A stretch of 64,000 nucleotides of DNA from JAHEFU01 sp041395205 (GTDB lineage: Bacteria; 4484-113; JAFGCY01): contig JAWLAZ010000002.1 in NCBI GenBank assembly GCA_041395205.1, positions 616,830-680,829 of the forward strand, read 5' to 3'. Numbering within the stretch: the first letter of the stretch is position 1; the number at the start of each line of letters is the position of its first letter. Made by a program: the position numbers and the translations under genes. The notes beneath the pieces were generated by a model, which was not told the origin of the DNA, made no database searches, and was given only the letters and a program-made list of their open reading frames with translations. Below are positions 51,468 through 60,507 of the stretch, piece by piece.

Positions 51468-51520
51468 GCTCAAGTCCTCCTGTCTATTCATATCTCTCAC
51501 CAATTCCCATCCAGTTCCGA

Positions 51521-54514
51521 TCACGGAAGAATGAAGGTCTCGACAACGTTCTCGACGCCGTTCTCATCAACGCCGCCGAAGAGCTGGTAGGCATTGAAAC
51601 CGCCGCCGAAGAGGGTGAACGAACCGCCGGTGCTGGAGCCGAGGTGGCTGCGCGGCATCAGCGGCAGGGGCTCACGCACGGAGAATCCGGCCTGAGTGCT
51701 GTTGGCATTGTAGCGGTGGCTGTAGGCGGATGAGCTGTAGTCCTCACCGGTCCAGCCGCCGAAGGCCATGATCCAGTCGGAACCGCCGTTCGGACGGTAA
51801 CCGGCACCGCAGGCCTCAAGCGCTTCCGGATAGGCACCCTCGAAGGTTTCCCAGCTGCCGGAGTTGGGGTTCAGGCCGCTGTTGAAGGTGAAGATGTCGA
51901 TATCCTGCACCGGCACACCGTTCTGGTCGATACCGCCGACGAGCGCGATCTGGTAGACCGGCCCGCTGCGGATCGGCACCGCGGTGGCATAGGCACGCGG
52001 GGTGGGCATCGTCGGCATCAGGCTGAAGATACCATCCTCGCGCGGACCCTGGTTGTTGTTCTCCATGCCAAGGGCGGTATCCCACCAGCGCATTTCGTTG
52101 ACCACGGCACCGAATTCATCGATACCACCGAAGGTGAAGACATAGCTGAAGGGCTGGTCCGGGAAGGCCGGGGCACCGACATCAGCGCCGGTCTCGAAGG
52201 ACGTGGCGGAGAGGCCGTAGAGGGCCTTCGGCAGGGTCGGAAGCGGGCCACTGCTGCTGCCGCCGTCGGGCTGACGGGCGGTAACCACCGGCACATGCTC
52301 ATCCGGGCCGTTGCGGGGAATCTGATCAAGGTCGGGACGCAGCTTCCAGGTGCTCCAGATATCAGTCTGGTTGCTGGTCATCTGCCAGTCACCGTCGTTG
52401 GGGAACTGGAAGCTGTCGTAAGGCAGATCCTCGGCACCGAAGCCGAAGACCTCATAACGCTGCACGAGGTCGAGCGGAGCACCATCCGTGTCACCGGCCT
52501 GGGGCACGCGGCCACCCATCACATAGATCAGCGGCACACCGAGACCCTGGGTACCCGGAACGCCGAGGCCGAAGCCCGCACCGGGGTGGTCAGCATTGGG
52601 ATGGCCCATCGGGGCAGCCTGCAGTTCCTCCCAGTAAGAACCATCCGGGTTCGACTCGGGGTTCTCATGGACAAACACTGCGGCACCGGAGCCGACGATC
52701 TCAAAGGGACGGCCACGCAGGGTCGAGGACTGAGCGGGACCATCGGGTTCCGTTCCGCGGTCACCGGGACCGGGGAAGGTCGGCGGCGTGCCGTCATTCA
52801 GACGCAGCATCACATTGTTGCCGACATTGGTGGAACCACCATATTCTCCAGGATTGCTCACTGAACCGCCGCCAAGGTTGAACTTGCCGAAGGAGGTGGC
52901 TCCGACGGAGCTGTTGAAGGGCGCGGCCTCAGGAATGAACATGTAGGCACTGTCGCCGGGCAGGACGTTCTGGATGTAGTTGCCGAATTCGTCGGTCAGC
53001 TCACCACCCATGATGAAGCTCAGGCCGCTCTTGTGCGAGGTCACCGCTGCATTGGCACGCGGGTTCCACGGGGCACCGGAAGCTGCCTGAACCTTGGGCT
53101 TGCTGTTGCCGGCAAGGACATCAAAGAAGGTGGAACCGGCCACGGGCGGGCGGATCGCGGAGTAGTAGTTGCTCGCGGTACGCGGCTTGGCGGTCACCCG
53201 GATGATGTTGCTGGCGGCGGTGTTGCCGAGGGCATCCACGGCCACGCAGCGCACGGCATAGTTGAAGTCAGAGCCGGGGGTGTCGCCCGTGTTGGCGAAG
53301 TGGAAGGTCGGGCTCTTGCGGGTCGTGCTGTGCGGGGTGACGATCGCCGCGCTGTTCAGGCTCGGGGGATTGCTGATCGCAACCGTGCCGACGCCGTTGT
53401 TGGTATCGTTGAACACATCCCAGTTGTAGACGATGGGCTCGGCACCGTTGGCGGCCTTGGCCTCGAAGTTCACGAGGAAGGGCACCTGGCCGGCGGATTC
53501 ATCCGCGGTGATCTGGATCGTCATCGGCTGCTCGACGTTGGCCGTCACGGTGACGTACTCACTGTAACGGCTTTCATCGGTGGCGGTGTCATGCACGAGG
53601 ATGCGGGCTTTGTACTCTCCGGCATCGACATAGGTGTGCTTCACGATCGAGCTGGCCGCGAAGGAGTTGGCCGCAAGCGGGAAGGTGGTGTTGTCACCGA
53701 ATTCCCAGCGATACTCATACTTGCCGGAACCGCCGGAGACCACGCCGGTGAACTCCACCTGCAGCGGAGCCTGGCCATTGGAGGGGTTGGGGATTGCCGC
53801 AACCTGCAGCCCCTGGTTGGGCGGCAGGGCGTTGATCGCCACGCGGAAGTCGGGAGAGCCGTTGTTGTCATTGTCCGCCAGGTTCGTGGACTCAATGCCC
53901 CGGCTGTCGGTCACACGCAGCACCGGATAGACGAGGTAGAGGTCGGTGCCGACCAGCTCGCCGATGGAGGTGAAGGTGTGCAGCGGATTGGCAGTGAAGT
54001 TCTCAAACTGGCCATCGCCGTCGAAGTCCCAGGCATACTGGTAGGGGGCCTTGCCACCCTGGATGCGGGAGGTGAACTGCACGTTGAAGGGTACGTTGCC
54101 CAGCGTCTTGTCGACCTCGAAGGTCACACGCAGGGTGTTGTCATTGATGACGCCAGTACCGTCGGTGACAGTGATGGTCTTGCTGGTGGACACGCTGTCC
54201 CCATTGTTGTCCGTCACGGTCAGTCGGACCACGGAGCTCTGGGTAAAGGTGAAGCGACCAGTCGCGGCATTGCTATCCGTCACGCCATCGTCATTGAAGT
54301 CCCAGGCGTAGGTATAGGGAGCCGCTCCCCCGGAAGGCACCACATCGAAGGTCACCGCGAGCGGTGCCGGTCCGACGTCCGTGCTGGCCTGCACGAACAG
54401 GCTGAACGCCTCGCCCACGGGGGTAGTGGTGGAGCCGCCTCCGCCGCACCCCGCGACGAACGCGACAAAGCTGAGCAGCAGAACTGCCCACATTCTAGAC
54501 GAACTAGAATTCAT
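51521..54514 (-). CDS. Large PKD/kelch lipoprotein 2
   Basis: A 997-residue lipoprotein (lipobox VAGC in LLLSFVAFVAGCGGGG). Four PKD-like domains come first (YAWDFNDDGVTDSNAATGRF, YAWDFDGDGQFENF, YRWEFGDNTTFP, YNWDVFND). A long kelch-like part follows, with repeated MGG/FGG turns (LIYVMGGRVPQAGD, YVFTFGGIDEFGAV, YQIALVGGIDQNGV, WIMAFGGWTGED, LFGGVDENGVEN). CAGGAGG precedes ATG 54514. It and the next gene share architecture and order, so they arose by duplication. Homopolymeric Gly after the anchor Cys is typical of the lipoproteins in this genome. Confidence 0.83.
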   Translation of the reverse strand: MNSSSSRMWAVLLLSFVAFVAGCGGGGSTTTPVGEAFSLFVQASTDVGPAPLAVTFDVVPSGGAAPYTYAWDFNDDGVTDSNAATGRFTFTQSSVVRLTVTDNNGDSVSTSKTITVTDGTGVINDNTLRVTFEVDKTLGNVPFNVQFTSRIQGGKAPYQYAWDFDGDGQFENFTANPLHTFTSIGELVGTDLYLVYPVLRVTDSRGIESTNLADNDNNGSPDFRVAINALPPNQGLQVAAIPNPSNGQAPLQVEFTGVVSGGSGKYEYRWEFGDNTTFPLAANSFAASSIVKHTYVDAGEYKARILVHDTATDESRYSEYVTVTANVEQPMTIQITADESAGQVPFLVNFEAKAANGAEPIVYNWDVFNDTNNGVGTVAISNPPSLNSAAIVTPHSTTRKSPTFHFANTGDTPGSDFNYAVRCVAVDALGNTAASNIIRVTAKPRTASNYYSAIRPPVAGSTFFDVLAGNSKPKVQAASGAPWNPRANAAVTSHKSGLSFIMGGELTDEFGNYIQNVLPGDSAYMFIPEAAPFNSSVGATSFGKFNLGGGSVSNPGEYGGSTNVGNNVMLRLNDGTPPTFPGPGDRGTEPDGPAQSSTLRGRPFEIVGSGAAVFVHENPESNPDGSYWEELQAAPMGHPNADHPGAGFGLGVPGTQGLGVPLIYVMGGRVPQAGDTDGAPLDLVQRYEVFGFGAEDLPYDSFQFPNDGDWQMTSNQTDIWSTWKLRPDLDQIPRNGPDEHVPVVTARQPDGGSSSGPLPTLPKALYGLSATSFETGADVGAPAFPDQPFSYVFTFGGIDEFGAVVNEMRWWDTALGMENNNQGPREDGIFSLMPTMPTPRAYATAVPIRSGPVYQIALVGGIDQNGVPVQDIDIFTFNSGLNPNSGSWETFEGAYPEALEACGAGYRPNGGSDWIMAFGGWTGEDYSSSAYSHRYNANSTQAGFSVREPLPLMPRSHLGSSTGGSFTLFGGGFNAYQLFGGVDENGVENVVETFILP

Positions 54515-54660
54515 CCTTAGCCTCCTGACTATGTCAGCAATTTGCCCCAAAGCAAACCGTAGTACGCTTTATCTTACCCATCATCAACGGCTAAACCCAC
54601 ACGAGGCGGGTTTAATCCCGTAATTATGAACCATTCGCGAATTCTATTCAAGTCTTGGTA

Positions 54661-55227
54661 CTAATCTTTAGCCCTTTCCACATACTTGAAATCCGCGGTG
54701 TTGACCCGGATCCGCTCACCTTCGTTGATGAACAGCGGAACCTGGACCGTGCCCCCACCCTCCACGGTGGCGGCCTTGGTGGCGTTTGTGGCGGTATCGC
54801 CCTTCACGCCGGGCTCACAGAACGTGATCTGGCGGACCACGGTGAGCGGCATTTCCACGGAGATCGGGTTATCACCGTGCATCGCGACGGTGATCTCCTC
54901 ATTCTCCAGCAGCAGTTCGGCCTGCTTGCCGAGCATTTCCGTGGGCACATGGATCTGGTCGTAGGTCTCCTTGTCCATGAGCACCATGTCCTCGCCCTCG
55001 GAGTAGAGGTAGTCATAGACCTTCTTCTCCACGCGGACTTCCTCGAGCTTCACGTTCGGGCGGATCTTGTCCTCGTAGAGAGCGCCGGTCAGCAGGTTGC
55101 GCAGCTTGCAGCGCACGAAGGCTGGCCCCTTGCCGGGCTTGACATGCTGGAACTCCACGACCTGGATGAGCTTGCCATCCTGCTCGAAGATGATTCCATT
55201 CCGGAAATCGTTGGGGGTAATAGACAC
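54661..55227 (-). CDS. efp: Translation elongation factor P
   Basis: A 188-residue EF-P of normal length. It has the KOW-like N-terminal domain with HVKPGKGPAFVRCKLRNL, whose loop Lys is the usual site of post-translational modification, and two OB domains. EF-P rescues ribosomes stalled at consecutive prolines. It begins with GTG behind AAGGAGACAGAG. It lies 47 bases after the M24 peptidase gene, a frequent pairing. A TAAACCC/GGGTTTA hairpin near 54593-54614 may end the transcript. Confidence 0.96.
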   Translation of the reverse strand: MSITPNDFRNGIIFEQDGKLIQVVEFQHVKPGKGPAFVRCKLRNLLTGALYEDKIRPNVKLEEVRVEKKVYDYLYSEGEDMVLMDKETYDQIHVPTEMLGKQAELLLENEEITVAMHGDNPISVEMPLTVVRQITFCEPGVKGDTATNATKAATVEGGGTVQVPLFINEGERIRVNTADFKYVERAKD

Positions 55228-55274
55228 CTCTGTCTCCTTATACCTTTACCAGTGCACTTTCCCTGACCGGGCTG

Positions 55275-56354
55275 TCAGCCCACGACCTTCAGGTCAGTAC
55301 TGAGCGTATTGAGATTCTCGGGGCCATCGGCCCTCACGACAAACATATCTTCAATGCGGATCCCACCTTCGCCGGGCAGGTAGATGCCGGGTTCGTTGGT
55401 GAGGATGTTGCCGACCCTGAGCTGCATCTCGGCGACCTGCGCCAGGCGCGGGCCCTCATGCACCTCAAGACCGACGCCATGTCCGAGGCCATGCCCGAAC
55501 TTGTCGCCGTAGCCGGCATCGGTGATCACCTGGCGGGCCACGGCGTCGATCTCCCTGCCGAGTTTGCCGGGTTTCACGGCGTCATTGGCGCTGTCCTTGG
55601 CGAGCTTGACGATGTTGTAGATCTTCTCCCACTGCGGCGGGCAGTCACGGAAGAACACCGTACGGGTCATGTCCGAGCAGTAGCCATTGAGCAGCATGCC
55701 CATGTCGAAGGTCAGCGGTGTGCCGGGCACGATCCGATCCTGCGTGAAACGGGCATGCGGCTTGCTGGAATTGGCACCGGAGGCCACGATCGGGTCGAAG
55801 CTGGTCTTGGTGGCACCACGCTTGCGGGCCCGGTATTCGATCTCGGCGACGAGATCCGCCTCCGTGGTATCGGCACCGAGGGTAGCCAGCACTTCCAGCC
55901 ATACCTGCTCATTGAGCAGCACGGCATTGCGGATCAGCTCGATCTCGGCCTCGCTCTTGACCTCGCGCAGGTCCTCGACCATGGCCTTGGTGGGCACCCA
56001 CTTGTGGTGCTCATCGGCGCTGAGCATGTTCCACATGTCATATGACACATTCGTGGACTCGAAGCCGATGCGGCTCAGGCTCTCCTGGCCGGGAATCGAG
56101 GGCAGCACCACACGGATCAGGTTCTTCGCGGTGTTGTCCACCAGCTCATAGCTTTGGTCCACCTGCTGGGCGACCTGGGTGTGGTAGCGGAAGTCCGTGA
56201 TGAACCAGCGCTTGGTGGGCGTGACGAGGATCATCGCCGTGGAGCCGGTGAAGCCGGTGAGGTACATGATGTTCGGCAGGGAGGTCACCAGCAGTGCATC
56301 AATACCCGCGGCAGCGAATCCGGCGCAGAGTTTTTCATTGCGTTCGTTGTACAT
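55275..56354 (-). CDS. M24 family Xaa-Pro aminopeptidase
   Basis: A 359-residue metallopeptidase of the Xaa-Pro type. N-terminal creatinase-like domain (MYNERNEKLCAGFAAAGIDA to about 130), then the pita-bread fold with all five metal ligands visible: TFDMGMLLNGYCSDMTRTVF (two Asp), FGHGLGHGVGLEVHE (His), ILTNEPGIYLPGEGGIRIED (two Glu). It removes N-terminal residues before proline in the cytoplasm. Start ATG 56354 gives the normal family start; the frame upstream is non-homologous. TATAAT at 56383-56388 (minus) gives a short leader. Cotranscribed with efp. Confidence 0.92.
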   Translation of the reverse strand: MYNERNEKLCAGFAAAGIDALLVTSLPNIMYLTGFTGSTAMILVTPTKRWFITDFRYHTQVAQQVDQSYELVDNTAKNLIRVVLPSIPGQESLSRIGFESTNVSYDMWNMLSADEHHKWVPTKAMVEDLREVKSEAEIELIRNAVLLNEQVWLEVLATLGADTTEADLVAEIEYRARKRGATKTSFDPIVASGANSSKPHARFTQDRIVPGTPLTFDMGMLLNGYCSDMTRTVFFRDCPPQWEKIYNIVKLAKDSANDAVKPGKLGREIDAVARQVITDAGYGDKFGHGLGHGVGLEVHEGPRLAQVAEMQLRVGNILTNEPGIYLPGEGGIRIEDMFVVRADGPENLNTLSTDLKVVG

Positions 56355-56382
56355 GGGATTTCCGAAGAGGAAAGTTCGGCCA

Positions 56383-56388
56383 ATTATA
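56383..56388 (-). promoter_or_regulatory. pepP-efp operon -10 box
   Basis: TATAAT on the minus strand, 29 bases before the ATG; the -35 is poor. Confidence 0.55.
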
Positions 56389-56450
56389 CAGCGTGAAACC
56401 GCCAGCGCGATCCGCGCCGGGAAGCTGCAATAGCCGGGGGGCTGGACTGG

Positions 56451-56576
56451 TATAATCCAGTGGTGCCCGGAGCCTGCCACAGGACCGGGACACCATTACA
56501 TTATGTACTCACCGAGTTGAGAGACTCACATGAGTGAAGCGGGACCTCCGAGGAGGCCTGCAGTCAGGAGTGTGAA
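56451..56576 (+). promoter_or_regulatory. panBCD promoter and leader
   Basis: TATAAT (56451-56456), then a leader of about 113 bases. A GTG 7 bases after the box opens a 24-codon frame (56463-56537). ACCTCCGAGGAGG near 56544-56557 can pair with itself, so it may mask or mimic a ribosome site. The true panB ribosome site AGGAG lies at 56565-56569. Regulation by this leader is inference. Confidence 0.5.
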
Positions 56577-57446
56577 ATGTCTGATTTCCTCGTGGCGCGC
56601 TTGCGCCGCAAGTACCGCGATGGCCAGCCCATCCACTCCATCACAGCCTATGACTATTTCACGGCGCTGCTCGCCGCGGAGGCGGAGATGGATTTCGTGC
56701 TGGTCGGGGACAGCCTCTCCAACGTGATCCAGGGACATGGTACGACCGTGCCGGTGAACCTGGACGAGATGATCTACCACACCCGGATCGTGGCCCGGCA
56801 CTTCCCGGCCCAGCGTGTGGTGATCGACATGCCCTTCGGCAGTTTCAAGGCCGAGACCCGGGAGACCGTGCGCAACTGCGTGCGGGCCTTCAAGGAAAGC
56901 GGCTGCGGAGCAGTGAAGTTCGAGGGGGCCACCGCGAGCAATATTGAGGCGACGCGCATCCTCACGGAAATGGGCGTGCCGGTGCTGGCGCACCTCGGCC
57001 TGCTGCCCCAGCAGGTGAACAGCGAGGGTGGCTTCCGGATGCAGGGCAGGACAGACAAGGCGGCCAGGGAACTGCTGCGCCAGGCGAAGGCGATGCAGGA
57101 AGCGGGCGCATTTGCGGTGATCCTGGAATGCGTGGTGCCGGAAGCGGCGGAGATGATCACGAATGAGCTGAAGATCCCGACGATCGGGATCGGCTGCGGC
57201 AATGTGACGAGCGGGCAGATCATCGTGGTGCATGACATCCTCGGGATGCTGCCGGGCAAGGCCCCGAGCTTCGCGAAGCAGTATGCCGACCTGTTCGGCA
57301 CGGCGCTCGCGGCGGTGCAGCAGTACCGCAGCGAAGTCGGCAGCCGCGAATTCCCGGAACTCGGGACTGACAAGGCAGTGCAGGAAGCGAGGGAAATCCT
57401 TCCCGCCGAGCATACTCCGGACCGGCCGGCCTACCTCAGAAGCTGA
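56577..57446 (+). CDS. panB: 3-methyl-2-oxobutanoate hydroxymethyltransferase
   Basis: A 289-residue PanB. It makes ketopantoate from 2-oxoisovalerate and methylene-THF, the first step of pantothenate synthesis. TIM-barrel motifs: ITAYDYFTALLAAEAEMDFV, LVGDSLSNVIQGHGTTVPV (metal and substrate Asp), FGSFKAETRETVRN, VKFEGATASN, VLAHLGLLPQQVNSEGGFRM, LECVVPEAAEMITNELKIPT, IGIGCGNVTSGQIIVVHDIL. First gene of panBCD; panC starts one base after its stop. Confidence 0.97.
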   Translation: MSDFLVARLRRKYRDGQPIHSITAYDYFTALLAAEAEMDFVLVGDSLSNVIQGHGTTVPVNLDEMIYHTRIVARHFPAQRVVIDMPFGSFKAETRETVRNCVRAFKESGCGAVKFEGATASNIEATRILTEMGVPVLAHLGLLPQQVNSEGGFRMQGRTDKAARELLRQAKAMQEAGAFAVILECVVPEAAEMITNELKIPTIGIGCGNVTSGQIIVVHDILGMLPGKAPSFAKQYADLFGTALAAVQQYRSEVGSREFPELGTDKAVQEAREILPAEHTPDRPAYLRS

Positions 57447-57447
57447 A

Positions 57448-58353
57448 ATGCTGATCGTCACCACAGTTGACGAGCTGCGGCGGCAGACCGGAATCCTGCT
57501 GCGCGAGCAGGGGGGACCGGTCGGCCTGGTGCCAACCATGGGTGCGCTGCACCAGGGGCACATGTCACTTGTGCACCGGGCGGGGGAAGAATGCGGCGTG
57601 CTGGTTGCCAGCATCTTCGTCAACCCGACGCAGTTCAATGAGCAGAGCGATCTTGACAACTATCCGCGCACGCTGGAGGCCGACAGTGCGCTGTGTGAAA
57701 GAAACGGCGTGGACATCGTGTTCGCCCCCTCCCCCGCCGAGGTCTATCCGCAGGGCTTTTCCACAAGCGTGCATGTCAGCGGCGTGAGCGAACGCTGGGA
57801 AGGTGAGTTCCGCCCCGGGCACTTCGACGGTGTGGCGACCGTGGTTGCCAAGCTGTTCGGGATGCTGATGCCGGACCGGGCCTACTTCGGCGAGAAGGAC
57901 TTCCAGCAGCTGGCCGTGATCCGGCGGATGACGGCGGATCTGAACCTGCCGGTGGAGATCATCGGCTGCCCGACGGTGCGGGAGAGCGAGGGCCTGGCGT
58001 TGAGCAGCCGCAACACGCTGCTCAGCGAGGATGAACGGCGCAGCGCAGTGCTCATCTCACAGGCATTGCAGGCCGCACTCGTGGAAGGCATGACTGGCAA
58101 CACCGATGCAGCGAACATTCTCAGCCTTTCAAAAGGCATTGTTGAGCAGGATGGCAAGCTCCAGATCGAATACCTCGCGGTCGTGGACCCGCAGACACTC
58201 GAACCCCGGGCGGGAGAACTGCAGGACCGGGACCGGATCATCACCGCTGTACGCTGCGGCGGCGTGCGACTGATTGACAACATGGAACTGCGCACCCTGA
58301 GTGCATTGCAGAAGACACCCCCGGCCGGACAGGCCACAGGAACAGGACAATGA
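57448..58353 (+). CDS. panC: Pantothenate synthetase
   Basis: A 301-residue PanC. It joins pantoate and beta-alanine using ATP. Motifs: GLVPTMGALHQGHMSLVHRA (HxGH nucleotide site), SIFVNPTQFNEQSDL, FGEKDFQQLAVIRRM (KMSKS-like region near), GLALSSRN. It makes use of ketopantoate reduced by PanE (not here) and the beta-alanine made by PanD downstream. Start ATG 57448 directly after panB; its stop overlaps the panD start (ATGA). Confidence 0.97.
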   Translation: MLIVTTVDELRRQTGILLREQGGPVGLVPTMGALHQGHMSLVHRAGEECGVLVASIFVNPTQFNEQSDLDNYPRTLEADSALCERNGVDIVFAPSPAEVYPQGFSTSVHVSGVSERWEGEFRPGHFDGVATVVAKLFGMLMPDRAYFGEKDFQQLAVIRRMTADLNLPVEIIGCPTVRESEGLALSSRNTLLSEDERRSAVLISQALQAALVEGMTGNTDAANILSLSKGIVEQDGKLQIEYLAVVDPQTLEPRAGELQDRDRIITAVRCGGVRLIDNMELRTLSALQKTPPAGQATGTGQ

Positions 58354-58745
58354 AAGTGACGATGCTCAAGAGCAAGCTGCACCGCGCGTGCATCACCGAT
58401 GCCAACGTCGAGTACGAGGGCAGCATGGGTGTCAGCGTGGAACTGATGGAGGCCGTGGGGCTGATGCCCTGGGAGAAGATCCTCGTTGCCAACCTCAACA
58501 ACGGCAACCGGCTGGAGACCTACGTGATCCCGGTGGAGGAACCGGGGCAGATCATCCTCAACGGCGCGGCGGCGCACAAGGGCAAGGCCGGCGAGCGGAT
58601 CATCGTGATGAGCTTCTGCGAGCTGGAGCACAGCGAGGCGCTGCGGCACATGCCGAGCAAGGTCGTGCTCAATGAGCGCAATGAGATCATCGAGCGCCTG
58701 GTGATGCCGGTGGATGCACCGGAGTCCCTGCGGCCCGGCTGCTAG
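58350..58745 (+). CDS. panD: Aspartate 1-decarboxylase proenzyme
   Basis: A 131-residue PanD. It is made as a proenzyme that cleaves itself at Gly-Ser in YEGSMGVS (Ser about 25), leaving an N-terminal pyruvoyl group that decarboxylates aspartate to beta-alanine. Other conserved parts: KSKLHRACITDANVEYEGS, NRLETYVIPVEEPG, GAAAHKGKAGERIIVMSFCE. Its TAG stop overlaps the stop of the convergent gene in a palindromic CTAG. Confidence 0.96.
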   Translation: MKVTMLKSKLHRACITDANVEYEGSMGVSVELMEAVGLMPWEKILVANLNNGNRLETYVIPVEEPGQIILNGAAAHKGKAGERIIVMSFCELEHSEALRHMPSKVVLNERNEIIERLVMPVDAPESLRPGC

Positions 58746-60385
58746 GGCAGTACCCGCACAGCGTACTTCAGGCTCTGATTCGTCGCGTCGTAGTATGAGA
58801 TCACGGGCCGCCCGTTGACAACGGCCATGCTGCAGTTCTGTCCGACGTCAGCGGGTGCGAGCGGGTCGTCCCCGTCCACTGTGAGGTAGGGATCCCAGTC
58901 CCAGCTGCCGGGCAGCTCGCCGGGCCGGGCCTGCTGGAACAGCAGGTCGCGGAGCAGGCCGACGGTGTAGTGGCAGACCGCGGGCCGGCCGTCCAGCTCC
59001 ACGAGGCTGCTGTACTGCCCGGTGATCGTGGCTCCGGCGAGGCTGCTGTGGTTCCAGTCGGCGGCGATCTCCCCGCCCGCCGTATCGCTCCAGGCGAGCT
59101 TCATGTCGGCATGCAGCTGGTCGTAGTAGCTGATCGCCGGCCGGCCCGCGATCACAGCCAGGCTGGTGTAGAACCCGACATTGCTGGCGGTGTCGTTGTC
59201 AATGATGCGGATGTTCCAGTCATCCTCCCCTTCCCCCGCGGGAGTGCTGCTCCAGCAGTAACGCAGGTTGCCATTGGCGTAGTAGCTGACGGCGGGCCGG
59301 CCGTCGACCTCCGCCAGGCTGCAGTCCCAGCCGATGGTGCCCGAGCCGTCGTGGTCGATGGCAACCGGCGTGGACCAGTCCTCCGCCGCAGCCCCGTCCA
59401 GGCTTGAGCTTCTGGTGTAGAACAGGTCCAGTGCGGCAAAGGTTCCATAGGCAATCGCCGGACGGTCATTGATCACTGCGAGGCTGGTGAAATAGCCGGT
59501 GTCCGCAGCGGGATCCAGCTCGAAGGCGTTCCAGTTGCCAGGCGAGCTCCCGCTGGAATTGCTGCTCAGGGCATAGTGCAGGTGGTACAGCCCCAGCTCG
59601 TCCTCAGCGCGGAAGCTGATCGCGGGCCGGCCGTTGACTTCCGCCAGACTGCAGTCGCGGCCTGCCGAGAACTGCGTCGGAATGGTGATGTCGGTCCAGT
59701 CCGCAGCACTGACGCCGGTTTCGGTGGAACTCCAGGCATAGCGCAGTGTCTGATCCTCATTGTGGCGATAGGCAATCGCGGGGTGGCCGGCGATGCCGGC
59801 GACCGAGGAGTTGAAACCTGCTTCATGGCCTGCGGAAACGGTGATCACGCGCCAGCCGTCCTGGGCATAGCTGAAGAGCTGGGCCATCTCGACCGATGCC
59901 GTGTCCTGCGTCACGGCGGCCAGGTAGTGGAAGCCCGCCGCTGAGACCTGCCGCTCAGGACCGATGTCCAGCGTGGTCTGGCCGGCATATGGCCCGCTGA
60001 ACTCCCAGCGCCCCGTCGCGAAATTGGCAATCCCGAGGTGGCAGCCTTCACCTTCCACACTGAGGATGTCGAAGAACACTGAATCAAGATATTCGGGGCG
60101 ATCCGGCAGCTGCCAGACCGCCCAGCAGAGCTCCCCTGCGGCAGCACTCATCTGCAGTTCGCCGCCAGGCAGCTCTACGGAGTTGGCACTGCGTGCGTGG
60201 GTATCCCTTCCGAGGATTACATCTCTCTGCAGCCGGCTGCCCTCGCGCAGGCCATCCAGGCTGGCCAGGCTGGGCAGCATGTCTTCCATTGCCACGGGCG
60301 GAGCGGACTGAGGCGCGGGGCTGGCGGCGCATGATACAAGGCCGGCCAGCAGCGGCAGGACAAGCAGGCAGATTCGTACGGACAT
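58742..60385 (-). CDS. Lipoprotein with repeated propeller-like blades
   Basis: A 547-residue lipoprotein (lipobox LVSC in LLAGLVSCAAS). From about residue 150 it consists of about seven repeats of some 50 residues with the core S(L/M)A(V/E)(I/V)(N/D)GRPA(I/V)SY(Y/R), for instance YTSLAVIAGRPAISYYDQ and CSLAEVDGRPAVSYYANG. The pattern, and the spacing of Trp and Tyr between the cores, suggest a seven-bladed beta-propeller of the sialidase/BNR-like sort. Function unknown; surface binding is plausible. AGGAGGGGA precedes ATG 60385. The gene converges on panD with overlapping stops. Confidence 0.78.
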   Translation of the reverse strand: MSVRICLLVLPLLAGLVSCAASPAPQSAPPVAMEDMLPSLASLDGLREGSRLQRDVILGRDTHARSANSVELPGGELQMSAAAGELCWAVWQLPDRPEYLDSVFFDILSVEGEGCHLGIANFATGRWEFSGPYAGQTTLDIGPERQVSAAGFHYLAAVTQDTASVEMAQLFSYAQDGWRVITVSAGHEAGFNSSVAGIAGHPAIAYRHNEDQTLRYAWSSTETGVSAADWTDITIPTQFSAGRDCSLAEVNGRPAISFRAEDELGLYHLHYALSSNSSGSSPGNWNAFELDPAADTGYFTSLAVINDRPAIAYGTFAALDLFYTRSSSLDGAAAEDWSTPVAIDHDGSGTIGWDCSLAEVDGRPAVSYYANGNLRYCWSSTPAGEGEDDWNIRIIDNDTASNVGFYTSLAVIAGRPAISYYDQLHADMKLAWSDTAGGEIAADWNHSSLAGATITGQYSSLVELDGRPAVCHYTVGLLRDLLFQQARPGELPGSWDWDPYLTVDGDDPLAPADVGQNCSMAVVNGRPVISYYDATNQSLKYAVRVLP

Positions 60386-60507
60386 CGGCGGTCCCCTCCT
60401 GCCCGATCCGGGCAGCGACTTTCCCTGCGCATCATAACACCGGACCGCCCGGCAGGTCCCCGCAGGCTGCACGGCCGGCTCTCCGCTATAGTAGATCCGA
60501 GGCTGGA

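Noticed and set aside
56530..56727. Alternative panB-region start at ATG 56530
   Set aside because: It is in another frame from panB and ends within it; the AGGAG-led ATG 56577 fits the family.
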